Positions 16,695 through 23,853 of a stretch of 30,552 nt of DNA are shown here, one piece after another. Source of the DNA: JBLHHI01 sp047614125 (GTDB lineage: Bacteria > Bacteroidota > Bacteroidia > NS11-12g > UBA9320); NCBI GenBank assembly GCA_047614125.1, contig JBLHHI010000028.1:1-30552 (forward strand), read 5' to 3'. The position numbers and the translations under genes are program-made. The notes under the pieces are model-generated. The model was not told the DNA's origin. It saw only the letters and a list, made by a program, of their open reading frames with translations, and searched no databases. Numbering within the stretch: the stretch's first letter is position 1; each line of letters starts with the position of its first letter.

Positions 16695-18404
16695 TTATTG
16701 TCTTACCACAGTAAGCCTGCCTGCATCTAAGTTTGCTACTTTATGCACCTTACTGTTAAAATATGGGTGGGTCGAAGTTGCTAATATTGTCCAATGTTTT
16801 TCGTCACTAAACAAATAATCAATAATCTTGCGAGCGCAATCATCATCTAAATGGATGAAAACATCCTCAAGGAGTAAAATATCTGGATTTTGAATGAAAC
16901 ATCTCGCCAACATTATTTTAATTACCACACTGGTGGGCAATCTTTTGCCCTGCGGATCAATTTCGGTATGGATTCCTTTTTCGAGGCTTCGAATGAATTC
17001 ATCCAATCCAACAAGATGAGTGATGGCCAACATACTATCGAGTGAAGCAAATGCCCCACCCATACCTATGTTTTCATACATAGTTGCTCGAAAGATTTGT
17101 TCTACATGAAGGCAGTTCCCAATGCGGGCGCGCATTTTGGCAATGTTTAAATCAGTTTTGGGCTTGCCGTCAAAGAAGATCCCTCCCTGATCTAGGTCAT
17201 ATAAGCCAGAGGCCAATTTTAAGAGTGTATTCTTCCCTGATCCGTTTTTGCCGGTAAGCAGCCATCGATCACCAGCTTGAACCGCAAAGGTAATATCATA
17301 CAAGGTGGGCAGATCGTTTTCAGGATACGTGAATTTAACTTGTTCAAATTCTAGAGCCACACCTCGATTTGTGGGAAGACGCTCCTCTTCGTCGTGATCA
17401 GCTTCAGCTTCATCTTCAATTTCCATGTCAGTTACATACCCAATTTTCTCCAAAGCAGTTAGTACGTCGTACACTGTATCAAAGCTAGTAATCAGCTTTT
17501 CGACTGCTTGCATTAATAATAATATTATGATTTCCGCGGCAACAAACTGACCAAGATTCATTTGCTCTCGCATTACCAACACTCCTCCAATAGCTAAGAG
17601 ACCTGCGGCTACAATCACTTTAAACGCAACCATCCAAGTGTATTGTTTAACCAAAATTCGGAAATGACTTTGACGAGCGTGTAAGTACTTACCAACTAAG
17701 GAGTTGGTCCTCGTCATAGGCAACTCGTATTGACCAGATAATTTAAAAGTGAGGTGGGTTCTTCCAACTTCTTGCAGCCAATGGGCAATTTCATACTTGT
17801 ATTTGGATTCTTCGAGGCTTGTAATCAACCCTTTTTTTAAAGTTAATCTAAATATAGCGTACAGAATAACACATAACACAACACTAAATAGAATAAAAAA
17901 CGGATGGTACAACGAAAGCAGAATCAAACCAAAAATAACTTGTAAAGTTGCGGATGAAAAGTCGATAATCAATTTTGATAAGCCCTTTTGCACCGACACC
18001 ACGTCAAAAAATCGATTCATCAGCTCCGGAACATAATGCTTGAAAAATGCCTCCATTTTTATACGTGGGGTCCTATAAGCAAACTCAAAGGCCGCGCGAA
18101 CAAATATTTTCTGTTGCAAATCTTCTGTAATTTTTATTTGAAAAATTTGAATTACCCCCCCAACGGCAATGCCGCCAACAACCAAAGAAACCATAATCAA
18201 CCAGGCTGCGTTAACACTGCCGCCTTGAATTAAATTGATGATTGCTTGAACGCCCAATGGAAGTGTTAAGTACAACAAACCATTAAATACGGCATAAACG
18301 TATACATTACGAATTTCACTTTTGTCTGGGTTCAACAATCGCCAAAATCTTGACAACGGACTGGGTTTCATCGCATCAGATTGACCCTTTAACTTTTTAG
18401 ACAT
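16695..18404 (-). CDS. ABC transporter, fused permease and ATPase, with degenerate nucleotide-binding motifs
   Basis: A 569-residue half-transporter: a membrane domain with about six segments (37-59, 66-88, 150-172, 172-190, 257-279, 285-305) and a nucleotide-binding domain from about 349. No N-terminal C39 peptidase. The ATPase motifs depart from consensus: Walker A is GKNGSGK391 followed by Asn392 instead of Ser/Thr; the Q-loop Gln is His433; the LSGGQ signature is replaced by LPTSV (489-493); Walker B ends ILLLED (513-514) with Asp and Glu swapped; the switch His appears to be Thr545, with a His one position later. The A-loop aromatic Tyr360 is kept. Some of this may be typical of a Bacteroidota subfamily; Asn392 is one base from Ser (AAT/AGT). 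ATP binding or hydrolysis may be weak or altered. It overlaps the TetR gene by eight bases and heads the adaptor and channel. Confidence 0.88.
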   Translation of the reverse strand: MSKKLKGQSDAMKPSPLSRFWRLLNPDKSEIRNVYVYAVFNGLLYLTLPLGVQAIINLIQGGSVNAAWLIMVSLVVGGIAVGGVIQIFQIKITEDLQQKIFVRAAFEFAYRTPRIKMEAFFKHYVPELMNRFFDVVSVQKGLSKLIIDFSSATLQVIFGLILLSLYHPFFILFSVVLCVILYAIFRLTLKKGLITSLEESKYKYEIAHWLQEVGRTHLTFKLSGQYELPMTRTNSLVGKYLHARQSHFRILVKQYTWMVAFKVIVAAGLLAIGGVLVMREQMNLGQFVAAEIIILLLMQAVEKLITSFDTVYDVLTALEKIGYVTDMEIEDEAEADHDEEERLPTNRGVALEFEQVKFTYPENDLPTLYDITFAVQAGDRWLLTGKNGSGKNTLLKLASGLYDLDQGGIFFDGKPKTDLNIAKMRARIGNCLHVEQIFRATMYENIGMGGAFASLDSMLAITHLVGLDEFIRSLEKGIHTEIDPQGKRLPTSVVIKIMLARCFIQNPDILLLEDVFIHLDDDCARKIIDYLFSDEKHWTILATSTHPYFNSKVHKVANLDAGRLTVVRQ

Positions 18405-19086
18405 GGTTTTTAATCTCTAATTCCTTTAAAATAAGTTGCGTATAAAACTCAGTAATGGTATCCTCACCTAATTTTACATCCGTTAAGCTTGGTAGGTGGA
18501 TGGAAAAAAATTTTTGATGATGAGCACCTTCTATTATAGTGGTTACCAGCATTCGAGGGTACGGATACGTTGGTCGAATTTGCTGTATGATTTGTGCCAC
18601 TCTCGACACTAAAGACTTGTAAGCAGTGAACAAGCCATCATTATTGTCAATATCTACTTCTTTAGTAAGATATGCCTTAGAAGATTCGGCGATAATGATG
18701 CGTTTCAACTTGACTGCATTCAATTTAAACCAAGCTTCATCTTCTTTAACATCCTCGGTTAAGATCGTCACCGCTCTTATCATTTGTTCGATGTTTGAGC
18801 TTATATTGGCGGTTCTAAAATCAATCAAATATTCTATCGATTGCCAATATTTGTTGGTCAAATAGAGTAATAACTTGTGCTTACTTTCAAAATAACGATA
18901 CATGGAACCTTCTGTTGAACCTAAGTTATTTGCCAACTTGGCAAACGTGAACGTTTCAAAACCAATTTCGGACACCATATTCACAGCTTCTTGTAAAAGC
19001 CTTTGCCCAAGTTTACTTGACTCAGGATCCTTAAGATAAAGGTGCTCATTCACACTCAAGTTGAGCATCACATTAATATTCTGCAT
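18397..19086 (-). CDS. TetR/AcrR-family transcriptional regulator
   Basis: Helix-turn-helix repressor of the efflux operon. The N-terminal DNA-binding domain is clear: LGQRLLQEAVNMVSEIGFET, then FTFAKLANNLGSTEGSMYRY and FESKHKLLLYL. The remaining part is a helical ligand-binding domain. The frame is open to an ATG at 19218, but the first 44 residues from there are hydrophobic and unlike the family, so I place the start at 19086 (MQNINVMLNLS); the ATG at 19068 (MLNLSVNEHLYLKDPE) fits equally well. It is the first gene of the operon and overlaps the ABC gene by eight bases, so it is likely autoregulated along with the transporter. The ligand is unknown. Confidence 0.88.
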   Translation of the reverse strand: MQNINVMLNLSVNEHLYLKDPESSKLGQRLLQEAVNMVSEIGFETFTFAKLANNLGSTEGSMYRYFESKHKLLLYLTNKYWQSIEYLIDFRTANISSNIEQMIRAVTILTEDVKEDEAWFKLNAVKLKRIIIAESSKAYLTKEVDIDNNDGLFTAYKSLVSRVAQIIQQIRPTYPYPRMLVTTIIEGAHHQKFFSIHLPSLTDVKLGEDTITEFYTQLILKELEIKNHV

Positions 19087-19145
19087 ATCAGACGACTTAA
19101 TAAAAAGAAGTATTACTATTAATTTAAAAAGTAACACTATGCATT

Positions 19146-19159
19146 GCCAATTGTTTGGC
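19146..19159. promoter_or_regulatory. Small palindrome upstream of the TetR operon, possible operator
   Basis: GCCAA-TTGT-TTGGC is a perfect five-base inverted repeat with four-base spacer, 60 bases upstream of the chosen TetR start. TetR proteins bind short palindromes near their own promoters. The plus-strand T-run after it would also suit a weak terminator, so the call is tentative. Confidence 0.25.
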
Positions 19160-19286
19160 TTTTTTACAGTTCCTAAGAAAATAACCCAAACCTCACCTTC
19201 AATCGTCCTAGGAAACAACTTGGGGAGGCACTCAACGCACCCGTTAATGGCGGGTTTTAACTATTTTTGAAATTCAACATTGAATT

Positions 19287-19499
19287 ATGGCACAGGTATC
19301 TAATAAGCAGAAGAATAGGATTGTTAAGAAATTCTATAAACTCGAACTGAAAGGTCTTAAATCCTACAAAAAGTATCTAGATAAGGAGTTAGATTCGACC
19401 TGTAAAAAAGACAATAAAAAAAGCTACCGCAAATACCTTCAAAAAGAAGTAACTCGGGCAAAAAAGCGCATTGCTAAGTTGGAAGATAAGATTGGATAG
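19287..19499 (+). CDS. Small Lys-rich basic protein, unknown function
   Basis: A 70-residue protein with about 20 lysines, no hydrophobic segment and one Cys. The pattern (KKFYKLELKGLKSYKKYL, then RKYLQKEVTRAKKRIAKLED) suggests two amphipathic helices or a coiled coil, a type often associated with nucleic acids or ribosomes, but no family is recognised. A clean Rho-independent terminator 27 bases after the stop shows it is an independent transcription unit and supports it as a real gene. The 180-base gap that follows holds only this terminator and the upstream region of the next gene. Confidence 0.7.
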   Translation: MAQVSNKQKNRIVKKFYKLELKGLKSYKKYLDKELDSTCKKDNKKSYRKYLQKEVTRAKKRIAKLEDKIG

Positions 19500-19525
19500 G
19501 GCTTTATATTGGCGTTTACAAAGTA

Positions 19526-19548
19526 GAAACCGGTGAGGTTTCTTTTTT
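19526..19548 (+). terminator. Rho-independent terminator after the Lys-rich gene
   Basis: GAAACC and GGTTTC arms around GGTGA are followed directly by six T. Confidence 0.8.
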
Positions 19549-19679
19549 CGAAGAATAGCAAATGAATTGACGGTCAACTGCTTAGTATCGGATTAATAAT
19601 TGGCAGTTTTGAATCTTTGTCGTGCTTTTCGAGGGATTTGCTTTTTTTTGTCGTCCAACTAGCTTAACGAATCTAATTT

Positions 19680-20471
19680 ATGCATAGCTCTATGAATATT
19701 TTCTTAATCAAACCAACATTAACTTTAGCCTTATGCGTTGTGGCTTTTGGCTTTCTTGGATGTAGTGATGAACCCACTACCACAAGTCCAACGGATAACA
19801 ATACAACAGATGAGCTCGCCATTTACAAGCGCATCTATGGAGCTTCGAGCGTAACCAGCGATGGCAGCTTTGTCACCATCCAAACCAATGGAATGCCGGA
19901 TCATAAAAGCGTTTATTACGCAGCCTCCGACCCCTTATTTGAAGATTTTTCGGGAACCACTTTTGGCGGCGTAACCTTTCGTAAAAACCCAAACAGCATT
20001 GTAAGTCAAACACTTACCTTCCGTATACCGCTAAATCCAGCGGAGGCAACCAATCACAGTGCTACCTCTTTAGGCCCAATTGGTGTTGCCATGAACGGAG
20101 TGGCTTTGTACAATCAATACGCCGGACCCAACGAGCAAGAATTAACCAATGAAATTACCAGTTTCGACAAATATTACGGCCACCCTCAAGGGCAAGGTCA
20201 ATACCATTACCACGTTGAGCCCATCTACCTTACTGAAGTAAGGTTTTCTCGTTCTAGTTTAATGGGTTTTTTGTTGGATGGATTTCCGGTATACGGCCCA
20301 GAAGAAGAAAACGGATCATTGGTAACCAGCAGCCAATTGGATGATTATCACGGCCATTCTCATGCCACCTTAGATTACCCCAACGGCATCTACCATTATC
20401 ATTTTACTGCAGATGCGCCGTATATGAATGGAAACGGATATTACGGCACTGCCGGCACAGTAACTCAATAA
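19680..20471 (+). CDS. YHYH-domain lipoprotein
   Basis: A 263-residue secreted lipoprotein: hydrophobic start, then GFLGCSDE, a lipoprotein cleavage site at Cys28, and a Thr/Asp-rich linker. The body carries the marker motifs of the YHYH domain: QYHYHVEP near residue 180 and IYHYHF near 240, plus DDYHGHSHA. The repeated His and Tyr suggest metal binding, though the family's function is not known to me. An ATG five codons in (MNIFLIKP) could be the true start. The stop overlaps the ATG of the next gene by one base (TAATGA), and SCO1 follows, so the three genes form one transcript; the neighbour suggests an envelope metal-related role. Confidence 0.88.
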   Translation: MHSSMNIFLIKPTLTLALCVVAFGFLGCSDEPTTTSPTDNNTTDELAIYKRIYGASSVTSDGSFVTIQTNGMPDHKSVYYAASDPLFEDFSGTTFGGVTFRKNPNSIVSQTLTFRIPLNPAEATNHSATSLGPIGVAMNGVALYNQYAGPNEQELTNEITSFDKYYGHPQGQGQYHYHVEPIYLTEVRFSRSSLMGFLLDGFPVYGPEEENGSLVTSSQLDDYHGHSHATLDYPNGIYHYHFTADAPYMNGNGYYGTAGTVTQ

Positions 20472-21064
20472 TGAAACTGGTCGTATGTAATCTTCTTTTA
20501 GTCTTTGCATCATGCAATCAACATAACGAGGAAGCTGCTCAACACATAAAATCTGCGAAACCAACCTCCATCAAAGTAAATTCCAACAACCCACAGCTGC
20601 ACAGGGTTGCAGACACGTTAAAGTATGGATTAAAAAATTTTTCGGGCGCTGTATTCGAGTTGAATTTAAACCGCGATACCATTCAATCATCCAGTTATCA
20701 AAATGGCTTGCTGCATAGAACCTCGTACAAGTGGTATTCGGATGGAACCATTCAAGAAAAAAGAATGTATGGAGCAGGCAAAAAAAATGGTGAACAGATC
20801 ACGTATTGGCCCAATGGACATGTGCGTTTTGAATTTACTGCTGTTGCTGATGCCTATGAAGGTGCGTTAAAAGAATGGGATGTTAACAAAAACCTGATTC
20901 ATTTGGCTCACTTTAAAAATGGACAAGAGGAAGGCATTCAAAAAATGTGGTATGGCAACGGCAAAATAAGAGCCAACTACGTGGTAAAAAATGGCAAACG
21001 ATATGGCCTTTTGGGAACTAAAAATTGTATAAATGTTGCGGACAGCCTTTCTTTTTTGGATTAG
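20471..21064 (+). CDS. MORN/YwqK-like repeat lipoprotein
   Basis: A 197-residue protein with a short lipoprotein-type leader (VFASC, Cys15). From about residue 78 it has degenerate repeats of the MORN/YwqK type: YKWYSDGTIQEKRMY, KKNGEQITYWPNGHVRFEF, HLAHFKNGQEEGIQKMW, YGNGKIRANYVVKNGKRYG. Such repeats form beta-sheet strips on the cell surface; in Bacteroidota they are common in lipoproteins of unknown role. It overlaps YHYH by one base and SCO1 by 32 bases, so it sits in a tightly coupled operon. No toxin partner is visible, so the YwqK antitoxin name often given to this family should not be taken as a function. Confidence 0.85.
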   Translation: MKLVVCNLLLVFASCNQHNEEAAQHIKSAKPTSIKVNSNNPQLHRVADTLKYGLKNFSGAVFELNLNRDTIQSSSYQNGLLHRTSYKWYSDGTIQEKRMYGAGKKNGEQITYWPNGHVRFEFTAVADAYEGALKEWDVNKNLIHLAHFKNGQEEGIQKMWYGNGKIRANYVVKNGKRYGLLGTKNCINVADSLSFLD

Positions 21065-21683
21065 CATTGTGGCACTTGGGTGTTCCACTCAAGATCCAGA
21101 AGCAAGTGGACTTCCGTATTACAACACGCCAGATTTTACGCCCATTTTCATAGCTGAGAAGATAGATCCCACAACACTTATTTCGCATACCATTGCCGAT
21201 TTTAGCTTTATTGACCAAGACAGTCAAGCCTTTAACCAAACCAACATTGAAGGCAAAATTCACGTAGCCAACTTCATTTTTACAACCTGCGGAAGTATTT
21301 GCCCCAGCATGATTCGAAACATGAGCATTCTCAGCGATTCACTTCAAAATGATCCGAGCATGGCGCTCGTCTCATATTCCGTTACCCCTTGGATAGACCA
21401 GCCTGCAATTCTCAAAAAATACAAGTCAGAGCGAGGAATTCAGAACAAAAACTGGCACTTCATAACCGGCAATAAATCAGACATTTACAGCTTGGCTCGT
21501 ACTTCATACTTCGCCGAAGAAGACCTCGGCTTTACCAAAGACAGTACTGAATTTCTTCACACCGAGCACTTCATCTTAGTAGATAAAAAGAAGCGTATTC
21601 GAGGCATATACAATGGAACCTTGAAGTTGGAAATGCACAGTATTTTGGAAGACATTCGAACTTTACAACGAGAAGATAACTAA
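21033..21683 (+). CDS. SCO1/SenC/PrrC-family lipoprotein
   Basis: A 216-residue thioredoxin-fold protein of the SCO family, which delivers copper to cytochrome c oxidase or acts as a thiol-disulfide reductase on the outer side of the inner membrane. The CxxxC copper site is TTCGSICPSM (Cys86, Cys90) and the distal ligand is probably His176 in FLHTEHFILVD. A lipoprotein site (VALGC, Cys17) ends the leader. The start ATG lies inside the previous gene (32-base overlap), indicating coupled translation. Its stop is directly adjacent to the SxtJ stop on the other strand. Confidence 0.92.
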   Translation: MLRTAFLFWISIVALGCSTQDPEASGLPYYNTPDFTPIFIAEKIDPTTLISHTIADFSFIDQDSQAFNQTNIEGKIHVANFIFTTCGSICPSMIRNMSILSDSLQNDPSMALVSYSVTPWIDQPAILKKYKSERGIQNKNWHFITGNKSDIYSLARTSYFAEEDLGFTKDSTEFLHTEHFILVDKKKRIRGIYNGTLKLEMHSILEDIRTLQREDN

Positions 21684-22052
21684 CTACCAGGTTTTTTCGA
21701 AGTAGCTTTTGTTAATTTCAGTCTCGTTTTTCAACCACATCGTTTCCGCATTGTTTTTCAAATGCATCGAGTCTTTGTTACTAAAGAGTCGAATAAAAAT
21801 TGCAACTGGAGTTACAACCAATAAATAGATTACAGAAAGCAAGATGTTGGGCACGATGTAGCTCAAAACCTTGGCCAGCGCAAACCAAAGCTTTTCGATA
21901 AGGACGGCAGCCGGTTTAAAGCTAAATCCAATGGCGCCCAAACCTATGGCAGCTAAAAACAAGGGTTGTGAATGAATGCCCCATGCCCAAAGGCAAAAAC
22001 CTCCTATTATGATGGCCAACGTTTTTTGCGGTTGCGATTTTGGTTGTTTCAC
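21684..22052 (-). CDS. SxtJ-family membrane protein
   Basis: A 122-residue inner membrane protein with about three hydrophobic segments (IIIGGFCLWAWGI; FLAAIGLGAIGF; YIVPNILLSVIYLLVVTPVAIF) and a charged end KSYFEKTW. This arrangement and the tail are typical of SxtJ proteins, which accompany carbamoyltransferases and DUF5989 in many bacteria. I start it at the GTG at 22052, which overlaps the DUF5989 stop (TAGTG). A longer frame reaching 22181 exists, but its extra 43 residues are the DUF5989 coding sequence read in another frame. The 3' end abuts the SCO1 stop with no gap. Function unknown; the family is thought to support carbamoylation or surface glycan steps. Confidence 0.85.
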   Translation of the reverse strand: MKQPKSQPQKTLAIIIGGFCLWAWGIHSQPLFLAAIGLGAIGFSFKPAAVLIEKLWFALAKVLSYIVPNILLSVIYLLVVTPVAIFIRLFSNKDSMHLKNNAETMWLKNETEINKSYFEKTW

Positions 22053-22201
22053 TAAAATATGGTGTAAATAAAAGGCGCCAGTGCAGATCCTCCTCCAAAA
22101 ACAATGAGGGCTCCCAAAACCAATAATATGATTATAATGGGTGCTAACCACAACTTTTTTCGCTCCTTCATAAAGAGCCATAAGTCTTTAATAAAATCCA
22201 T
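22052..22201 (-). CDS. DUF5989-family small membrane protein
   Basis: A 49-residue protein found by reading the strand between the carbamoyltransferase and SxtJ. It begins MDFIKDLWLFMKERKKLWL, continues with a hydrophobic helix (APIIIILLVLGALIVF), then FGGGSALAPFIYTIF and TAG. This is the DUF5989 pattern: a basic amphipathic start, one membrane helix, a GGGSALAPFIYT-type end. Its ATG lies 53 bases after the carbamoyltransferase fragment and its stop overlaps the SxtJ GTG. Such genes are nearly always found between carbamoyltransferase and SxtJ. It is short enough to be missed by gene callers, which instead extend SxtJ into it. Confidence 0.88.
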   Translation of the reverse strand: MDFIKDLWLFMKERKKLWLAPIIIILLVLGALIVFGGGSALAPFIYTIF

Positions 22202-22254
22202 ATCTTCAAATCAAGGTAATTTTATTCACTTCCAAATCAACCAAACTCAAAAGG

Positions 22255-22440
22255 TTAATCGGCTTTAAACTTTTGTTGCCACTTCTTCTTATTCTCCCAT
22301 TCGGGTTGATCTTGTTTTAACAACACGTAGTTACCCAAAACCAGCACGTCCATGTTGGTTGCCATAAAACAGAGATATGCATCGGTGGGTGAACAAACAA
22401 TGGGTTCTCCGCGTACATTAAAGCTTGTATTCACCAACAT
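22255..22440 (-). pseudogene. C-terminal fragment of the carbamoyltransferase, after an in-frame TGA
   Basis: 61 codons in the same frame as the upstream part, starting at the ATG directly after the TGA. The sequence LVNTSFNVRGEPIVCSPTDA and the following MDVLVLGNYVLLK is the conserved end of NodU/CmcH-type carbamoyltransferases. In intact relatives the motif reads TGVPxLxNTSFN, so TGA stands at the position normally held by Pro. The ATG allows re-initiation, which could give a split protein, but loss of function is more likely together with the missing N-terminus. Confidence 0.8.
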
Positions 22441-23853
22441 TCAAACACCCGTTTCTTGTTTAAACCTAGTTATCAAAGCATGAAACGATGCGTTGGTGTT
22501 TCGATCCACCGTTTGCACCCGAGCGGAATAATCCATGTGGGTTACGGCTTGTATGTTGGATCGTGGCGTTTCTAATTGTTCTTCAAACGATGCTTCGAAA
22601 TAGTTATCGGGCTGGCCTTTGCGATGTTTTTCCAAAACGCTGGCTACCAATAGCATATAAGGCGAATCTACTTTGAGATTAAAGAATTTGGAGGCATCTT
22701 CTTTTAAGACTGCCGGTGCAAAGGGACGGAACCCTTCCCGCCTTTTGATCTTGAGGTTGATGGTATGCTGCATGCTGGCATCCATCGGGTTCGCTATGAT
22801 GCTTCGATTGCCTAAGGCGCGTGGACCAAATTCCATTCTTCCTTGAAACCATCCAACCACTTCAGATGCCGTAAGGTGTTGCACAACTTGTTCTGTTAAT
22901 GCATCCAAATTATCCACTTCTTGGTAACTGGCGTTAAGCCTCTCGAAGTCTTCAATAATCTGATTATCACTAAACTCTGGGCCTAGGTAACTGCCCTTCA
23001 TGGCATCCATTGGGTGCTGTGCGTTCAACCTTGCTCCATCAAAATAGAGGTGCTCAGCGGCCAAAGCAGCTCCCAAGGCACCACCTGCATCACCGGCAGC
23101 CGGTTGAATAAAGATCTCTTCCAACCACGACTCTCGTACCAAAGAGCCATTGGCCACACAATTCAAGGCAACTCCGCCCGCCAAACACAAGTTTCGTTTC
23201 CCCGTTTTCTGAATGGCAGATTTAGCCATCTTAAGAACCACATCCTCCGTTATCATTTGAAACGCCAAGGCCAAATCGCTGTGTTTGCGTTCAAGCTTTT
23301 GATCTTCCTTTCTACGAGAAAATCCAAACAACACTTCCCACTTCTTATCTGGAACCATACGCAAAGCGGTTGCATATGAAAAATACGCTTGATTTAACCA
23401 GATTGATCCATCCGACTTTACATCCACGAGCTTATCTTCAATAATTGCCTTAAAGTTTAATACGTTGGCAGAAGTTCGGCTCGAGTACGGTGCCAAGCCC
23501 ATGAGCTTATACTCGCCCGAGTTTACCGTAAACCCAAGAAAATATGTGGCTGCACTGTACAGCAAACCCACCGAATGTGGGAAGTGCATTTCTTCTAAAA
23601 TTTCAATTCGATTTCCTTTTCCCACACCGATAGAAGCCGTACTCCACTCTCCCACCCCATCGATCGTTAAAATGGCAGCTTCTTCAAAACCTGATGGATA
23701 AAAGGCGGAGGCAGCGTGCGAAAGATGGTGCTCCGGAAACAAGAGCTTGAGTGTTTTTTTATCGTACTTCTCCACGTGTTTTAAACCGGAGCGAAGCCGA
23801 TTTTTTAAAAACATCTTTTCATCCAACCAAACGGTAAGAGCTTGAGCGGAACT
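22441..23853 (-). pseudogene. Carbamoyltransferase (NodU/CmcH family), N-terminally truncated and interrupted
   Basis: Homology begins just after the stop of the upstream T9SS gene: the codons before the TTG start at 23826 already read ALTVW, followed by LDEKMFLKNRL, matching the middle of full-length carbamoyltransferases (about 580-620 residues). About 110-120 residues of the N-terminal actin/ASKHA-like domain are absent, including the usual ISAxxHDxxA start. Kept parts include FPEHHLSHAASAFYPSGFEE, LTIDGVGEWSTAS, VNSGEYKLMGLAPY, the NLCLAGGVALNCVANG strand and the C-terminal GWFQGRMEFGPRALGNRSI and KRREGFRPFAPAVL blocks. These enzymes move carbamoyl from carbamoyl phosphate to a hydroxyl of sugars or antibiotics. 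The frame ends in TGA at 22441. A short TTG-started product is possible but would lack substrate-binding residues. It forms an operon with DUF5989 and SxtJ. Confidence 0.82.

Noticed and set aside
19087..19218. N-terminal 44-residue extension of the TetR frame
   Set aside because: Hydrophobic, low-quality sequence unlike TetR proteins; it covers the likely promoter and operator region.
22053..22181. N-terminal 43-residue extension of the SxtJ frame
   Set aside because: It is the DUF5989 coding sequence read in another frame; SxtJ similarity begins only after the GTG at 22052.
22441..22443. TGA read as selenocysteine or by a changed genetic code
   Set aside because: Relatives have Pro here, not Cys or Sec; no selenocysteine stem-loop was recognised; TGA ends other genes in the window normally.
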